From Saccharothrix coeruleofusca (GTDB taxonomy: Bacteria; Actinomycetota; Actinomycetes; Mycobacteriales; Pseudonocardiaceae), in the NCBI RefSeq assembly GCF_014648515.1, contig NZ_BMRG01000002.1, positions 524,538 to 586,157 of the forward strand: 61,620 nucleotides of DNA, in the 5' to 3' direction. Positions 16,633-24,229 of this stretch are shown piece after piece (within the stretch, counting starts at the first letter, position 1; every line of letters begins with the position of its first letter). The translations under genes and the position numbers were made by a program. The notes under the pieces are model-generated. The model was not told the origin of the DNA and searched no databases. It saw only the letters and a list, made by a program, of their open reading frames with translations.

Positions 16633-17748
16633 GTGGAGTCATTGCGCCAGGCGATGTGGCGGGCCGCGGCCAACCGCCGGGCCCCGCTGCCGCGCACGTC
16701 GGAGCTGTCCGCGACCGAAGTGGACGATGCTGCCCGGGCCGTGCTGCGCCGCGCGTTCGACCACCTGTGGGGCAACGGCTGGCTGCCCTACGACGTGCAC
16801 GAGGTGGTGCGGCGCAACGAGGACGACCGGGTGCTGTCGTTCCTGGTGGACTCGCTGGCGGCGGACGCCGAGCGGTTCCCGGTGCTGCACCCCCGGTGGC
16901 GCGAGCAGCTGGCGGAGGTCGGCGCCGAGGTCTGGTGGGACCGCGACCAGCCGCACCTGGACCAGTGGGCCACCAGGCACATCGAGCGGCGCGACGACGC
17001 CGTGGCCGTGGTCGTGGCGCTGCTGGCCCGGCTGATGACGTTGCCCGCCTTGCCGCGGATCATCCCCGAACCGGGCAGCCCGCTGGCCGAGGTCGACCAC
17101 CACGGTGTGGACCGCAAGGTCCTCAACCGGGTCCGGGGGTTGTTGGCCAAGGCGGAGTCCACGCCGTTCCCCGAGGAGGCCGAGGCGCTGTCGGCCAAGG
17201 CCCAGGAGCTGGTGAACCGGCACGCGCTGCAGCGGATGCCGACCGAGGCGCCCGCCGCGACGTCGCGCCGGATGTGGCTGGACAAGCGGTACTTCGACGG
17301 CAAGGCGCACATCGTCCACGTCGTCGCCGAGGCCAACCGCGCCCGCGCGGTCGTGTACGACGACCTGGGGTTCGTGGCGCTGGTCGGCGAGGAGCTGGAC
17401 CTGGAGATCGTCGAGCTGCTGTCCACCTCCCTGCTGGTCCAGGCGACGCGGGCGATGGTGGCGGCGGGCGACGGCGCGCCGAAGGGCGACGAGACGCGGT
17501 CGCTGGGCTACCGGAAGTCCTTCCTGCTGTCCTATGCCCACCGGGTCGGCGAGCGCCTGCGGGCGGTGAACCAGGTGGACGACGACCGCTTGCTGCCCGT
17601 GCTGGCGCAGCGGAAGAAGGCGGTGGACGAGCTGTTCGGCACCCTGTTCGCCAGCACCACCTCGAAGTCCACGCGCGTGCGCAGCGCGGCGGGCTGGGAC
17701 GCGGGCCGGGCCGCCGCGGACCGGGCGGATCTGAGCGTCGACCGCTGA
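16633..17748 (+). CDS. DUF2786 domain-containing protein
   Basis: A 371-residue cytoplasmic protein. The DUF2786 module is visible near residues 160-200 as 'KVLNRVRGLLAKAESTPFPE' followed by EAEALSAKAQELVNRHAL. The flanking regions are helical. The family is common in actinomycetes and in phage-like or defence neighbourhoods, with no known biochemical role. GTG 16633 is in frame and follows AAAGAGGA. The gene stands 52 bp ahead of the Vsr-Dcm pair on the same strand. Confidence 0.8.
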   Translation: MESLRQAMWRAAANRRAPLPRTSELSATEVDDAARAVLRRAFDHLWGNGWLPYDVHEVVRRNEDDRVLSFLVDSLAADAERFPVLHPRWREQLAEVGAEVWWDRDQPHLDQWATRHIERRDDAVAVVVALLARLMTLPALPRIIPEPGSPLAEVDHHGVDRKVLNRVRGLLAKAESTPFPEEAEALSAKAQELVNRHALQRMPTEAPAATSRRMWLDKRYFDGKAHIVHVVAEANRARAVVYDDLGFVALVGEELDLEIVELLSTSLLVQATRAMVAAGDGAPKGDETRSLGYRKSFLLSYAHRVGERLRAVNQVDDDRLLPVLAQRKKAVDELFGTLFASTTSKSTRVRSAAGWDAGRAAADRADLSVDR

Positions 17749-17800
17749 CCGCGACCAGGTCGCACGGCGTCCCGCACCCCGCGTAGGCCATCATGGCGCG

Positions 17801-18220
17801 GTGCGGAAGCTGGACACGACCGACGACGTCCGGGCCAGGATGAGCAAGCAGCGCTCCCGCGACACGGGCATCGAGGTGGCGCTGCGCCGCGAGCTGCACC
17901 GGCTGGGCCTGCGCTACCGGGTGCACCAGCGCCCCGTGCGGACCGTGCGCCGCGAGGCCGACGTGGTGTTCGGCCCCGCCAAGGTCGCCGTGTTCGTCGA
18001 CGGCTGCTTCTGGCACGGCTGTCCGGAGCACGGCACGTGGCCCAAGCGCAACGGCGAGTTCTGGCGCGCCAAGATCGAGACCAACCAGGCGCGCGACGCC
18101 GACACCGACCGGGTGCTGGCCGACGCGGGCTGGCTCGCGGTGCGGGTGTGGGAGCACGAGGACCCGGCCGCGGCGGCGGACCGGGTGCGGGAGGCGGTGC
18201 GGGCGCGGCGCGATCGGTAG
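17801..18220 (+). CDS. vsr: Very short patch repair endonuclease (Vsr)
   Basis: A 139-residue Vsr family nuclease, which nicks 5' to the T in T:G mismatches arising from deamination of 5-methylcytosine. The family hallmarks are present: RSRDTGIEVALRRELHRLG near the start, catalytic Asp in READVVFG, and VFVDGCFWHGCPEHGTWPK with the Zn-binding His and Cys residues, followed by 'FWRAKIETNQARD'. Its length is normal. The Dcm-like methyltransferase starts nine bases downstream, so the two are almost certainly one operon. Confidence 0.95.
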   Translation: MRKLDTTDDVRARMSKQRSRDTGIEVALRRELHRLGLRYRVHQRPVRTVRREADVVFGPAKVAVFVDGCFWHGCPEHGTWPKRNGEFWRAKIETNQARDADTDRVLADAGWLAVRVWEHEDPAAAADRVREAVRARRDR

Positions 18221-18229
18221 CCTGGGCGG

Positions 18230-19327
18230 GTGCTGTCCATGATCGACCTGTTCGCCGGGTGCGGCGGCATGACCTCCGGCTTCGTCGCGGCGGGCGGTTA
18301 CCGGCCGGTCATGGCGGTCGAGTGGGACCGGCACGCGGCCGCGACGTACGCGGCCAACTTCGGCGAGGACCACATGCGCTGGTCGGACATCGCCGCCGTC
18401 CCCGACCGGGAGATCCCGCGCGCCGACCTGATCATCGGCGGTCCGCCCTGCCAGGGGTTCTCCAACCTGGGCTCGCGCGACGTCAACGACCCGCGCAACG
18501 GCCTGTGGCGGGAGTACCTGCGGTTCGTGCGCGTGGCGCGGCCCGCGGTGTTCGTGATCGAGAACGTGGACCGGTTCCTCAGCTCCGCCGAGTTCTCCCT
18601 GCTGCGCGCCGAGACCGAGGGCTACCAGCTCAGCTCCGGGCTGCTGATGGCGGCGGACTTCGGCGTGCCGCAGCGCAGGCGCCGGGCGATCGTGATCGGT
18701 TCGCGGATCGGCCCGATCCCGCTGCCCGAGCCGACCCACCCGCGCGGGAGCTGGCACACCGTCCGCGACGTGCTGGCCGGTCTGCCCGAGCGGCCGGCCA
18801 CGACGGCGCTGCCCAAGTCGACGGCGCGGTTCTTCGGCACCGAGCTGCCCGGCCGCTTCAAGAGCCTGGACCTGCACGTCGGCCGCAACCCGACGCCGCT
18901 GTCGGTGCGGCGCTACCGGCACATCCCGCCCGGTGGCGGGCGGTTCGACCTGCCGGACGAGCTGCTGCCGCGCTGCTGGCGGGAGAAGAAGACCGGCACC
19001 ACGGACGTGATGGGCCGGATGCGGTGGGACCAGCCGTCGCTGACCATCCGCACCGAGTTCTACAAGCCCGAGAAGGGCCAGTACCTGCACCCGCAGTGGG
19101 AGCCGGGCGAAGACGGCCACCGGGTGGACCGCCCGATCACGCACCTGGAGGCCGCGCGCCTGCAGAGCTTCCCGGACGAGTTCGAGTGGTGCGGCACGAA
19201 GACCGAGGTGGCCAGGCAGATCGGCAACGCCGTGCCGCCCCTGCTGGCCATGGCGGTGGCCCGGCACCTCCAGCCCTACCTCACCGGCGCCACTCCTTCA
19301 GGTGATCACTGCCCGCTGTGCCGCTAG
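18230..19327 (+). CDS. dcm: DNA (cytosine-5-)-methyltransferase, Vsr-linked
   Basis: A 365-residue C5-methyltransferase with all key motifs: I (MIDLFAGCGGMTSG), IV with catalytic C74 (GGPPCQGFSNLGSRD), VI (FVIENVD), VIII (QRRRRAIVIGSRIG) and X (RQIGNAVPPLLA). The target-recognition region is around residues 190-280. It methylates cytosine in a sequence that cannot be read here. No restriction enzyme gene lies beside it, so it looks like an orphan methylase partnered only by Vsr, as in E. coli dcm-vsr. A CxxC-like CPLC tail ends the protein. Confidence 0.95.
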   Translation: MLSMIDLFAGCGGMTSGFVAAGGYRPVMAVEWDRHAAATYAANFGEDHMRWSDIAAVPDREIPRADLIIGGPPCQGFSNLGSRDVNDPRNGLWREYLRFVRVARPAVFVIENVDRFLSSAEFSLLRAETEGYQLSSGLLMAADFGVPQRRRRAIVIGSRIGPIPLPEPTHPRGSWHTVRDVLAGLPERPATTALPKSTARFFGTELPGRFKSLDLHVGRNPTPLSVRRYRHIPPGGGRFDLPDELLPRCWREKKTGTTDVMGRMRWDQPSLTIRTEFYKPEKGQYLHPQWEPGEDGHRVDRPITHLEAARLQSFPDEFEWCGTKTEVARQIGNAVPPLLAMAVARHLQPYLTGATPSGDHCPLCR

Positions 19328-19368
19328 CGGGCCCGGAATTGTCGGACCTCGTCCGTAGCGTCATCGCC

Positions 19369-19896
19369 ATGACGACAGCCACGTACGAAAGCGCGGTCCG
19401 GATCGGTTCCACCGAGTACCGCCTGCTGGCCACCGCGGACCCCGACCTGGTGGTGCGGCTCTCCGGCAGCGACCTCTCCGGGGCGCTGGTCGCCGAGGGC
19501 GAGCTCCGGCTGCCCGCCGAGGCGGGCAGCGCCGTCGGCAAGGTGCTCGGCCAGGTCCTGGACGCCATGGCGAAGCTGGGCGCGCCGCGCCCGGCCGCCC
19601 GCTCCCGGCCCGCCAACGCCAACCAGCCGTGGACCGCCGACCTCGACGATGACCTGCGCACCGCGTGGCTGGCGGCCGAGCCGGACGCGCCCACCGCGGA
19701 CCTCATCCGCGGCATCGCCCTGCGCATGGAGCGCTCCCCGACCTCGATCCGCTCCCGGCTGGCGCGCGTCGGCTGCGACCCGGACGTGCCGGGGCGGCCC
19801 CTGTCCTCCGAGGCGGCGGCGGTGCTGGGAGTTCGGGGTCGGGATCAGGGTGGGCTCGGGGACAAACCCGATCCGCCGAGGTGGGAGGAGGGGTGA
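19369..19896 (+). CDS. Hypothetical protein with C-terminal helix-turn-helix-like segment
   Basis: About 175 residues. The first 85 form a beta-rich domain (ESAVRIGSTEYRLLATAD). The C-terminal part has 'LRTAWLAAEPDAPTADLIRG' and IALRMERSPTSIRSRLARVGC, a helix-turn-helix-like element often appended to actinobacterial helicase and nuclease proteins. ATG 19369 is chosen; GTG 19318 would overlap the methylase stop by ten bases. The role is unknown. It is downstream of dcm on the same strand. Confidence 0.65.
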   Translation: MTTATYESAVRIGSTEYRLLATADPDLVVRLSGSDLSGALVAEGELRLPAEAGSAVGKVLGQVLDAMAKLGAPRPAARSRPANANQPWTADLDDDLRTAWLAAEPDAPTADLIRGIALRMERSPTSIRSRLARVGCDPDVPGRPLSSEAAAVLGVRGRDQGGLGDKPDPPRWEEG

Positions 19897-19937
19897 TGCT
19901 CGCGGTGGACGGTTGGCGTTGAGGGGAAGGACCTCCC

Positions 19938-20207
19938 GTGGAGATCACCGGCATCATCTCGGCCCTGTTCATCGGGTTGCTCATCGGCGGGTTGGGGCGC
20001 CTGGTCGTGCCAGGCAAGCAGCGGATCTCGGTGCTGCTGACCGTGCTGGTCGGCATCGCGGCGGCGCTGGTGGGCACCTTCGGCGCGTCGGTCATCGGCG
20101 TGGCGGAGACCGACGGCATCGACTGGATCGAGCTGGCCCTGCAGGTGGGGCTGGCGGGTGTCGGCGTGACCGCGCTGGCCAAGCGGAGGAGCCGCCAGCT
20201 GAGCTGA
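19938..20207 (+). CDS. GlsB/YeaQ/YmgE family (transglycosylase-associated) membrane protein
   Basis: An 89-residue membrane protein with three hydrophobic helices, the usual size of this stress-response family. The signature glycine-rich first helix (GIISALFIGLLIGGLGRLV) and 'PGKQRISVLLTVLVGIAAAL' match. It is short and strongly hydrophobic, with a basic tail (AKRRSRQLS). The start is GTG 19938 with GGAAGGA seven bases upstream. The molecular role is not established. Confidence 0.88.
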   Translation: MEITGIISALFIGLLIGGLGRLVVPGKQRISVLLTVLVGIAAALVGTFGASVIGVAETDGIDWIELALQVGLAGVGVTALAKRRSRQLS

Positions 20208-20221
20208 TCGACTTGGGCTGA

Positions 20222-20271
20222 CCACCGCTGGACTGGCCACCGCTGGACTGGCCACCGCTGGACTGGCCACT
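20222..20271 (+). repeat. 15-bp tandem repeat, three full copies and a partial fourth
   Basis: CCACCGCTGGACTGG occurs at 20222-20236, 20237-20251 and 20252-20266 without change, then CCACT begins a fourth. It lies between the GlsB-like gene and the SNF2 gene. The copies are too short and too close for CRISPR. Confidence 0.9.
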
Positions 20272-20352
20272 GCGGCGGGGGCGCTTCGGGTCCGGCTCGG
20301 GCGTGCCGCGCCCCTGGACACCTCGGGCTGCGGGGGCACATAGAGTCCTCCC

Positions 20353-23340
20353 GTGCTGGTGCTGCACGGTGTGTGCGCGACCGACGGTCGACTGGGGTGG
20401 TGGGCCGAGGACTCCCGGTTGCCCGCGCGAACGGGGAAGCGGCTCGGGCGGGCGGCCGTGGCGCACCCGTTCGCGGTGGGTGAGGACGGGTTGGGCGACC
20501 TGCTCGGCGGCAAGGTCGGCGTGCTCGGCCTGAGGTTGCCGTCCTTCGCGTCCGCGCCCTCGGCGTCGCCGGAGCTGGTGCGGGACCCTGCCGCTGTCGG
20601 GCCCAGGCCCCGCGGGGCGCTGCGGCTGCGGGAGTGGCTGGTCCCGGTCGGGTGGCTGGGCGAGGAGGTGCCCGAGGACCTGCCCGAAGCGCGGCTCGGG
20701 GCGTCGGCCCGGTACCTGGTCGACCTGGTGCGGTTCGCCGAGGACCTGGTGAGCCGGGGGCGGGTGCTGGCCTCCGTCGCGGACGAGGTCGCCGAGGCGC
20801 GGTGGCGGGCGGCCCTGTCCGGGGTGGACTCGCTGCGGTTCGCCGCGCTGCGGGACGGGATGCCGCCCGCGTTCCGCGCCGCTGACGTGCGGGACCAGCC
20901 GGAGGAGCTGCTGCGGCTGGCGCTGGACGGGTTGGTGGACCGGGAGGTCCGGGCCAGGGTGGCGCGGGCGCCTCGTGCCGACCGGTCGGTGGTCGGGGCC
21001 TGGGTGCGCGCGCTGGTGGGCGACCCGCGGTTCGACGCCGCCGCCGAGGAGGTCGACGGGCTTCGCCGCGCCCTGGCGGGGTGGCACGCGAGCCTGCTGC
21101 GGCAGAGCCCGGTGCGCACCTGCTTCCGGCTCAGCTCGCCCGAGCAGGACGAGCCGGGCGGTGACGTCAGCGGCGCCTCCGGTGGCGGCCCCCGCGAGGG
21201 GTGGCGGCTGGAGTTCCTGCTGCAGGCGGTGGACGAGCCGAGCGTGCTGGTCCCGGCGCGCGACCTGTGGGGTCGCGACGAGGTGTTGCGGCGGTGGGTG
21301 CCGCGACCGGAGGAGGTGTTGCTGGCCGACCTGGGGCGGGCGAGCAGGCTCTACCCCGCGCTGGACCGCGCGCTGGCCCAGCGGCGGCCCGCCGAGCTGG
21401 AGCTGGACGTCGAGGGCGCCTACGAGTTCCTGACCCGGTCGTCCCTGCTGACCCAGGCGGGTTTCGGGGTGCTGCTGCCGTCGTGGTGGCGGGCGCCCCG
21501 GCAGCTCGGGCTGAAGCTGACCGCGTCCGCGCCGGGCACGGCGGGCGCCGTGGCCAAGGAGAGCGAGCTCGGCCTGAAGGTCCTGGTCGACTACCGGTGG
21601 GACTTGGCGGTGGGCGAGGAGGAGCTGACCGAGCCCGAGCTGGCGGCGTTGGCCAGGACCAAGGTGCCGCTGGTGCGGGTGCGCGGGCAGTGGGTGCACG
21701 TCAACCAGAAGCAGCTCGCGGCGGGGCTGGCGTTCCTCAAGCGCGGGGGCGGCGGGCGGATGGCCGTGGCCGACGTGCTGCTGCACTCCGGCCTGCGCCC
21801 GGACGACGCCGCACTGCCGTTGCCGGTGACGGCGGTCAGCGGCGTCGGGTGGCTGGGCGACCTGCTGTCCGGGCAGGTGGAGCACCAGCTGGAGCCGGTG
21901 GAGCCGCCGCGCGGGCTGACCGCGGTGCTGCGCCCCTACCAGCTGCGCGGGCTGTCCTGGCTGGCGTTCCTGGACCGGTTGGGGCTGGGCGCCTGCCTGG
22001 CCGACGACATGGGGCTGGGCAAGACGGTCCAGCTGCTGGCGCTGGAGGCGCTGTGCCGCCAGGACCGCACGCGGCCGCCCACGCTGCTGGTGTGCCCGAT
22101 GTCGGTGGTGGGCAACTGGCAGCGGGAGGCCGCGCGGTTCACGCCGGGCCTGCGGGTGCACGTCCACCACGGGGCCGCGCGGGACGCCGAGGCGCTGCGG
22201 TCGGGCCACGACCTGGTGATCACCACCTACGCGGTGGCGACCAGGGACGCGGCGCTGCTGCGCGAGGTCACCTGGGACCGGGTGGTGCTGGACGAGGCGC
22301 AGAACGTCAAGAACAGCGCCACGCGGCAGTCCCAGGCGGTGCGCTCCCTGCCCGCGCGGCACCGGGTCGCGCTCACCGGCACGCCGGTGGAGAACCGGCT
22401 GGCCGAGCTGTGGTCGGTCATGGACTTCATCAACCCCGGCGTGCTGGGCTCGGTCAACACCTTCCGCGCGCGGTTCGCCGTCCCCATCGAGCGGCACCAC
22501 GACGAGGACGCGGCGGTGCGGCTGCGGCGGGTTACCGGGCCGTTCGTGCTGCGCAGGATCAAGACCGATCCCCGGATCATCTCCGACCTGCCGGACAAGA
22601 TCGAGGTCAAGCAGCTGTGCACGCTCACCGTCGAGCAGGCCTCGCTGTACCAGGCCGTGCTGGATGACATGCTGCAGCGCATCGCTGAGTCCGAGGGCAT
22701 GGCGCGCCGGGGGCTGGTGCTGGCCACGATGTCCAAGCTCAAGCAGGTGTGCAACCACCCGGCCCAGCTGCTCGGCGACGGGTCGCGGGTGGCGGGGCGG
22801 TCGGGCAAGCTGGCCCGCTTGGAGGAGATCCTCGACGAGGCGCTGGCCGACGGGGACAAGGCGCTGTGCTTCACCCAGTTCACCGAGTTCGGCTCGCTGG
22901 TGGTGCCGCACCTGGCCGCGCGCTTCGACACCGACGTGCTGTTCCTGCACGGCGGCACGCCGAAGAAGGCGCGCGACGCGATGGTGGAGCGGTTCCAGCG
23001 GTCCGACGGGCCGAAGCTGTTCGTGCTCTCGCTCAAGGCGGGCGGCACCGGGTTGAACCTGACCGCCGCCAACCACGTCGTCCACCTCGACCGCTGGTGG
23101 AACCCGGCGGTGGAGGACCAGGCCACCGACCGGGCGTTCCGGATCGGGCAGCGCAAGCACGTGCAGGTGCACAAGTTCGCCTGCGTCGGCACGGTGGAGG
23201 AGCGCGTGGACCGGATGATCGAGGAGAAGCGCGGGTTGGCGCAGCTGGTGGTGGGGGCGGGTGAGGACTGGCTCACCGAGCTGTCCACCGCCGAGTTGCG
23301 CGACCTGCTCGCGCTGTCCGGGGAGGCCGTCGGTGAGTGA
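20353..23340 (+). CDS. SNF2/RapA-type DNA translocase (helicase)
   Basis: A 995-residue SNF2-family ATPase. The N-terminal half (about 1-520) is the poorly conserved SNF2-associated domain. The helicase core has Walker A DDMGLGKTVQLLALEAL near residue 555, Walker B DEAQNVKN near 648, motif III LTGTPVENRLAELWS, and the C-terminal lobe with CFTQFTEFG, SLKAGGTGLNLT and QATDRAFRIGQ (motif VI). Such enzymes remodel protein-DNA complexes rather than unwind DNA. The last eight bases overlap the SWIM gene start (GTGAGTGA). A SWIM zinc-finger partner next to an SNF2 ATPase is a recurring bacterial pairing. Confidence 0.93.
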   Translation: MLVLHGVCATDGRLGWWAEDSRLPARTGKRLGRAAVAHPFAVGEDGLGDLLGGKVGVLGLRLPSFASAPSASPELVRDPAAVGPRPRGALRLREWLVPVGWLGEEVPEDLPEARLGASARYLVDLVRFAEDLVSRGRVLASVADEVAEARWRAALSGVDSLRFAALRDGMPPAFRAADVRDQPEELLRLALDGLVDREVRARVARAPRADRSVVGAWVRALVGDPRFDAAAEEVDGLRRALAGWHASLLRQSPVRTCFRLSSPEQDEPGGDVSGASGGGPREGWRLEFLLQAVDEPSVLVPARDLWGRDEVLRRWVPRPEEVLLADLGRASRLYPALDRALAQRRPAELELDVEGAYEFLTRSSLLTQAGFGVLLPSWWRAPRQLGLKLTASAPGTAGAVAKESELGLKVLVDYRWDLAVGEEELTEPELAALARTKVPLVRVRGQWVHVNQKQLAAGLAFLKRGGGGRMAVADVLLHSGLRPDDAALPLPVTAVSGVGWLGDLLSGQVEHQLEPVEPPRGLTAVLRPYQLRGLSWLAFLDRLGLGACLADDMGLGKTVQLLALEALCRQDRTRPPTLLVCPMSVVGNWQREAARFTPGLRVHVHHGAARDAEALRSGHDLVITTYAVATRDAALLREVTWDRVVLDEAQNVKNSATRQSQAVRSLPARHRVALTGTPVENRLAELWSVMDFINPGVLGSVNTFRARFAVPIERHHDEDAAVRLRRVTGPFVLRRIKTDPRIISDLPDKIEVKQLCTLTVEQASLYQAVLDDMLQRIAESEGMARRGLVLATMSKLKQVCNHPAQLLGDGSRVAGRSGKLARLEEILDEALADGDKALCFTQFTEFGSLVVPHLAARFDTDVLFLHGGTPKKARDAMVERFQRSDGPKLFVLSLKAGGTGLNLTAANHVVHLDRWWNPAVEDQATDRAFRIGQRKHVQVHKFACVGTVEERVDRMIEEKRGLAQLVVGAGEDWLTELSTAELRDLLALSGEAVGE

Positions 23341-24184
23341 CCGCTGGTACCGGTCCCGGCCGCCGTCGCGGCCGATCCGGGTCGAGGGCGGGTTGACGCT
23401 GCGCAGCAAGCGCGGCGACGTCGCCCGGACGTGGTGGTCGCGGCGGTTCCTGGAGGTGCTGGAGTCCTTCGGCATGGGCGGGCGGCTGACCAGGGGCCGG
23501 GCCTACGCGCGCTCCGGGCAGGTGATGAGCCTGTCGCTGTCGAGCAGCCTGGTGGTCGCGCTGGTCATGGGGTCGCAGCCGAGGCCGTACCGGGCGCGGG
23601 TGGCGGTGCGCAAGTTCACCGACGAGCAGTGGCGGCGCGTCGAGCACGCGCTGGCCGACCGGGCGGTGTTCGCCGCGCGGCTGCTCGCGGGCGAGATGCC
23701 CGAGGAGGTCGAGGAGGTCTTCGCCGACCTGGGCCTGTCGCTGTTCCCAGACACCACCCGCGAGTTGAGCATGGACTGCACCTGCCCGGACTGGGAGGTG
23801 CCGTGCAAGCACCTGGCCGCCACCTGCTACCTGCTCGCCGAGTCCTTCGACACCGACCCGTTCGAGATCTTCGCCTGGCGTGGTCGGTCGCGGGAGGAGC
23901 TGCTGGACCGGCTGCGCGCGTTGCGCGACCCGATGCGGGCGGAGGAGCCCGAGCCGCGGCGGGAGTTCCCGCTGGAGGACTGCCTCGAGTCGTTCTGGCA
24001 GCGCCCGCAGGTCGCGGCGGTGTCCGATTTCGGGCAATCCGATCTGGGGCAACCCGATTTGGGGCAGGTCGCCGAGCGGCACCCGGAGGCGGTGCTGGAC
24101 GAGCTGGGGCCGCTGACCGCGGCCGGGCGGTCGGTGCCGGAGCTGCTGCGCCCGCTCTACCGGGCCATCGCGGAGGGTAGCTAA
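23333..24184 (+). CDS. SWIM zinc-finger protein, SNF2 partner
   Basis: A 283-residue protein with the SWIM signature CTCPDWEVPCKH (CxCx7CxH) near residue 145, which binds zinc and is thought to contact DNA or protein. The N-terminus 'TLRSKRGDVARTWWSRRFLE' is typical of this SNF2-linked family. Near residues 230-244 there is a small internal repeat (FGQSDLGQPDLGQ). GTG 23333 overlaps the SNF2 stop by eight bases, so the two are translated together. Confidence 0.9.
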   Translation: MSDRWYRSRPPSRPIRVEGGLTLRSKRGDVARTWWSRRFLEVLESFGMGGRLTRGRAYARSGQVMSLSLSSSLVVALVMGSQPRPYRARVAVRKFTDEQWRRVEHALADRAVFAARLLAGEMPEEVEEVFADLGLSLFPDTTRELSMDCTCPDWEVPCKHLAATCYLLAESFDTDPFEIFAWRGRSREELLDRLRALRDPMRAEEPEPRREFPLEDCLESFWQRPQVAAVSDFGQSDLGQPDLGQVAERHPEAVLDELGPLTAAGRSVPELLRPLYRAIAEGS

Positions 24185-24200
24185 GTTACCCACTGGTAAC
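24185..24200 (+). promoter_or_regulatory. Inverted repeat ahead of the acyl-CoA dehydrogenase gene
   Basis: GTTACC-CACT-GGTAAC is a perfect 6-bp-arm inverted repeat 30 bases before the start codon at 24230. TTAC/GTAA dyads are typical TetR-family operators on fatty-acid genes. No TetR gene is adjacent. Confidence 0.55.
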
Positions 24201-24229
24201 GTGCGGTGGACGACGAAGGGAGCCACCCG

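Noticed and set aside
20222-20271. Tandem repeat considered as a CRISPR fragment
   Set aside because: Units are 15 bp and contiguous with no spacers, and no cas gene is present anywhere in the window.
20092-23475. Open frame of 1127 codons on the minus strand
   Set aside because: It is antisense to the SNF2 and SWIM genes; composition is the Arg/Gln/His/Pro-rich pattern seen when GC-rich genes are read backwards. The sense protein has all helicase motifs.
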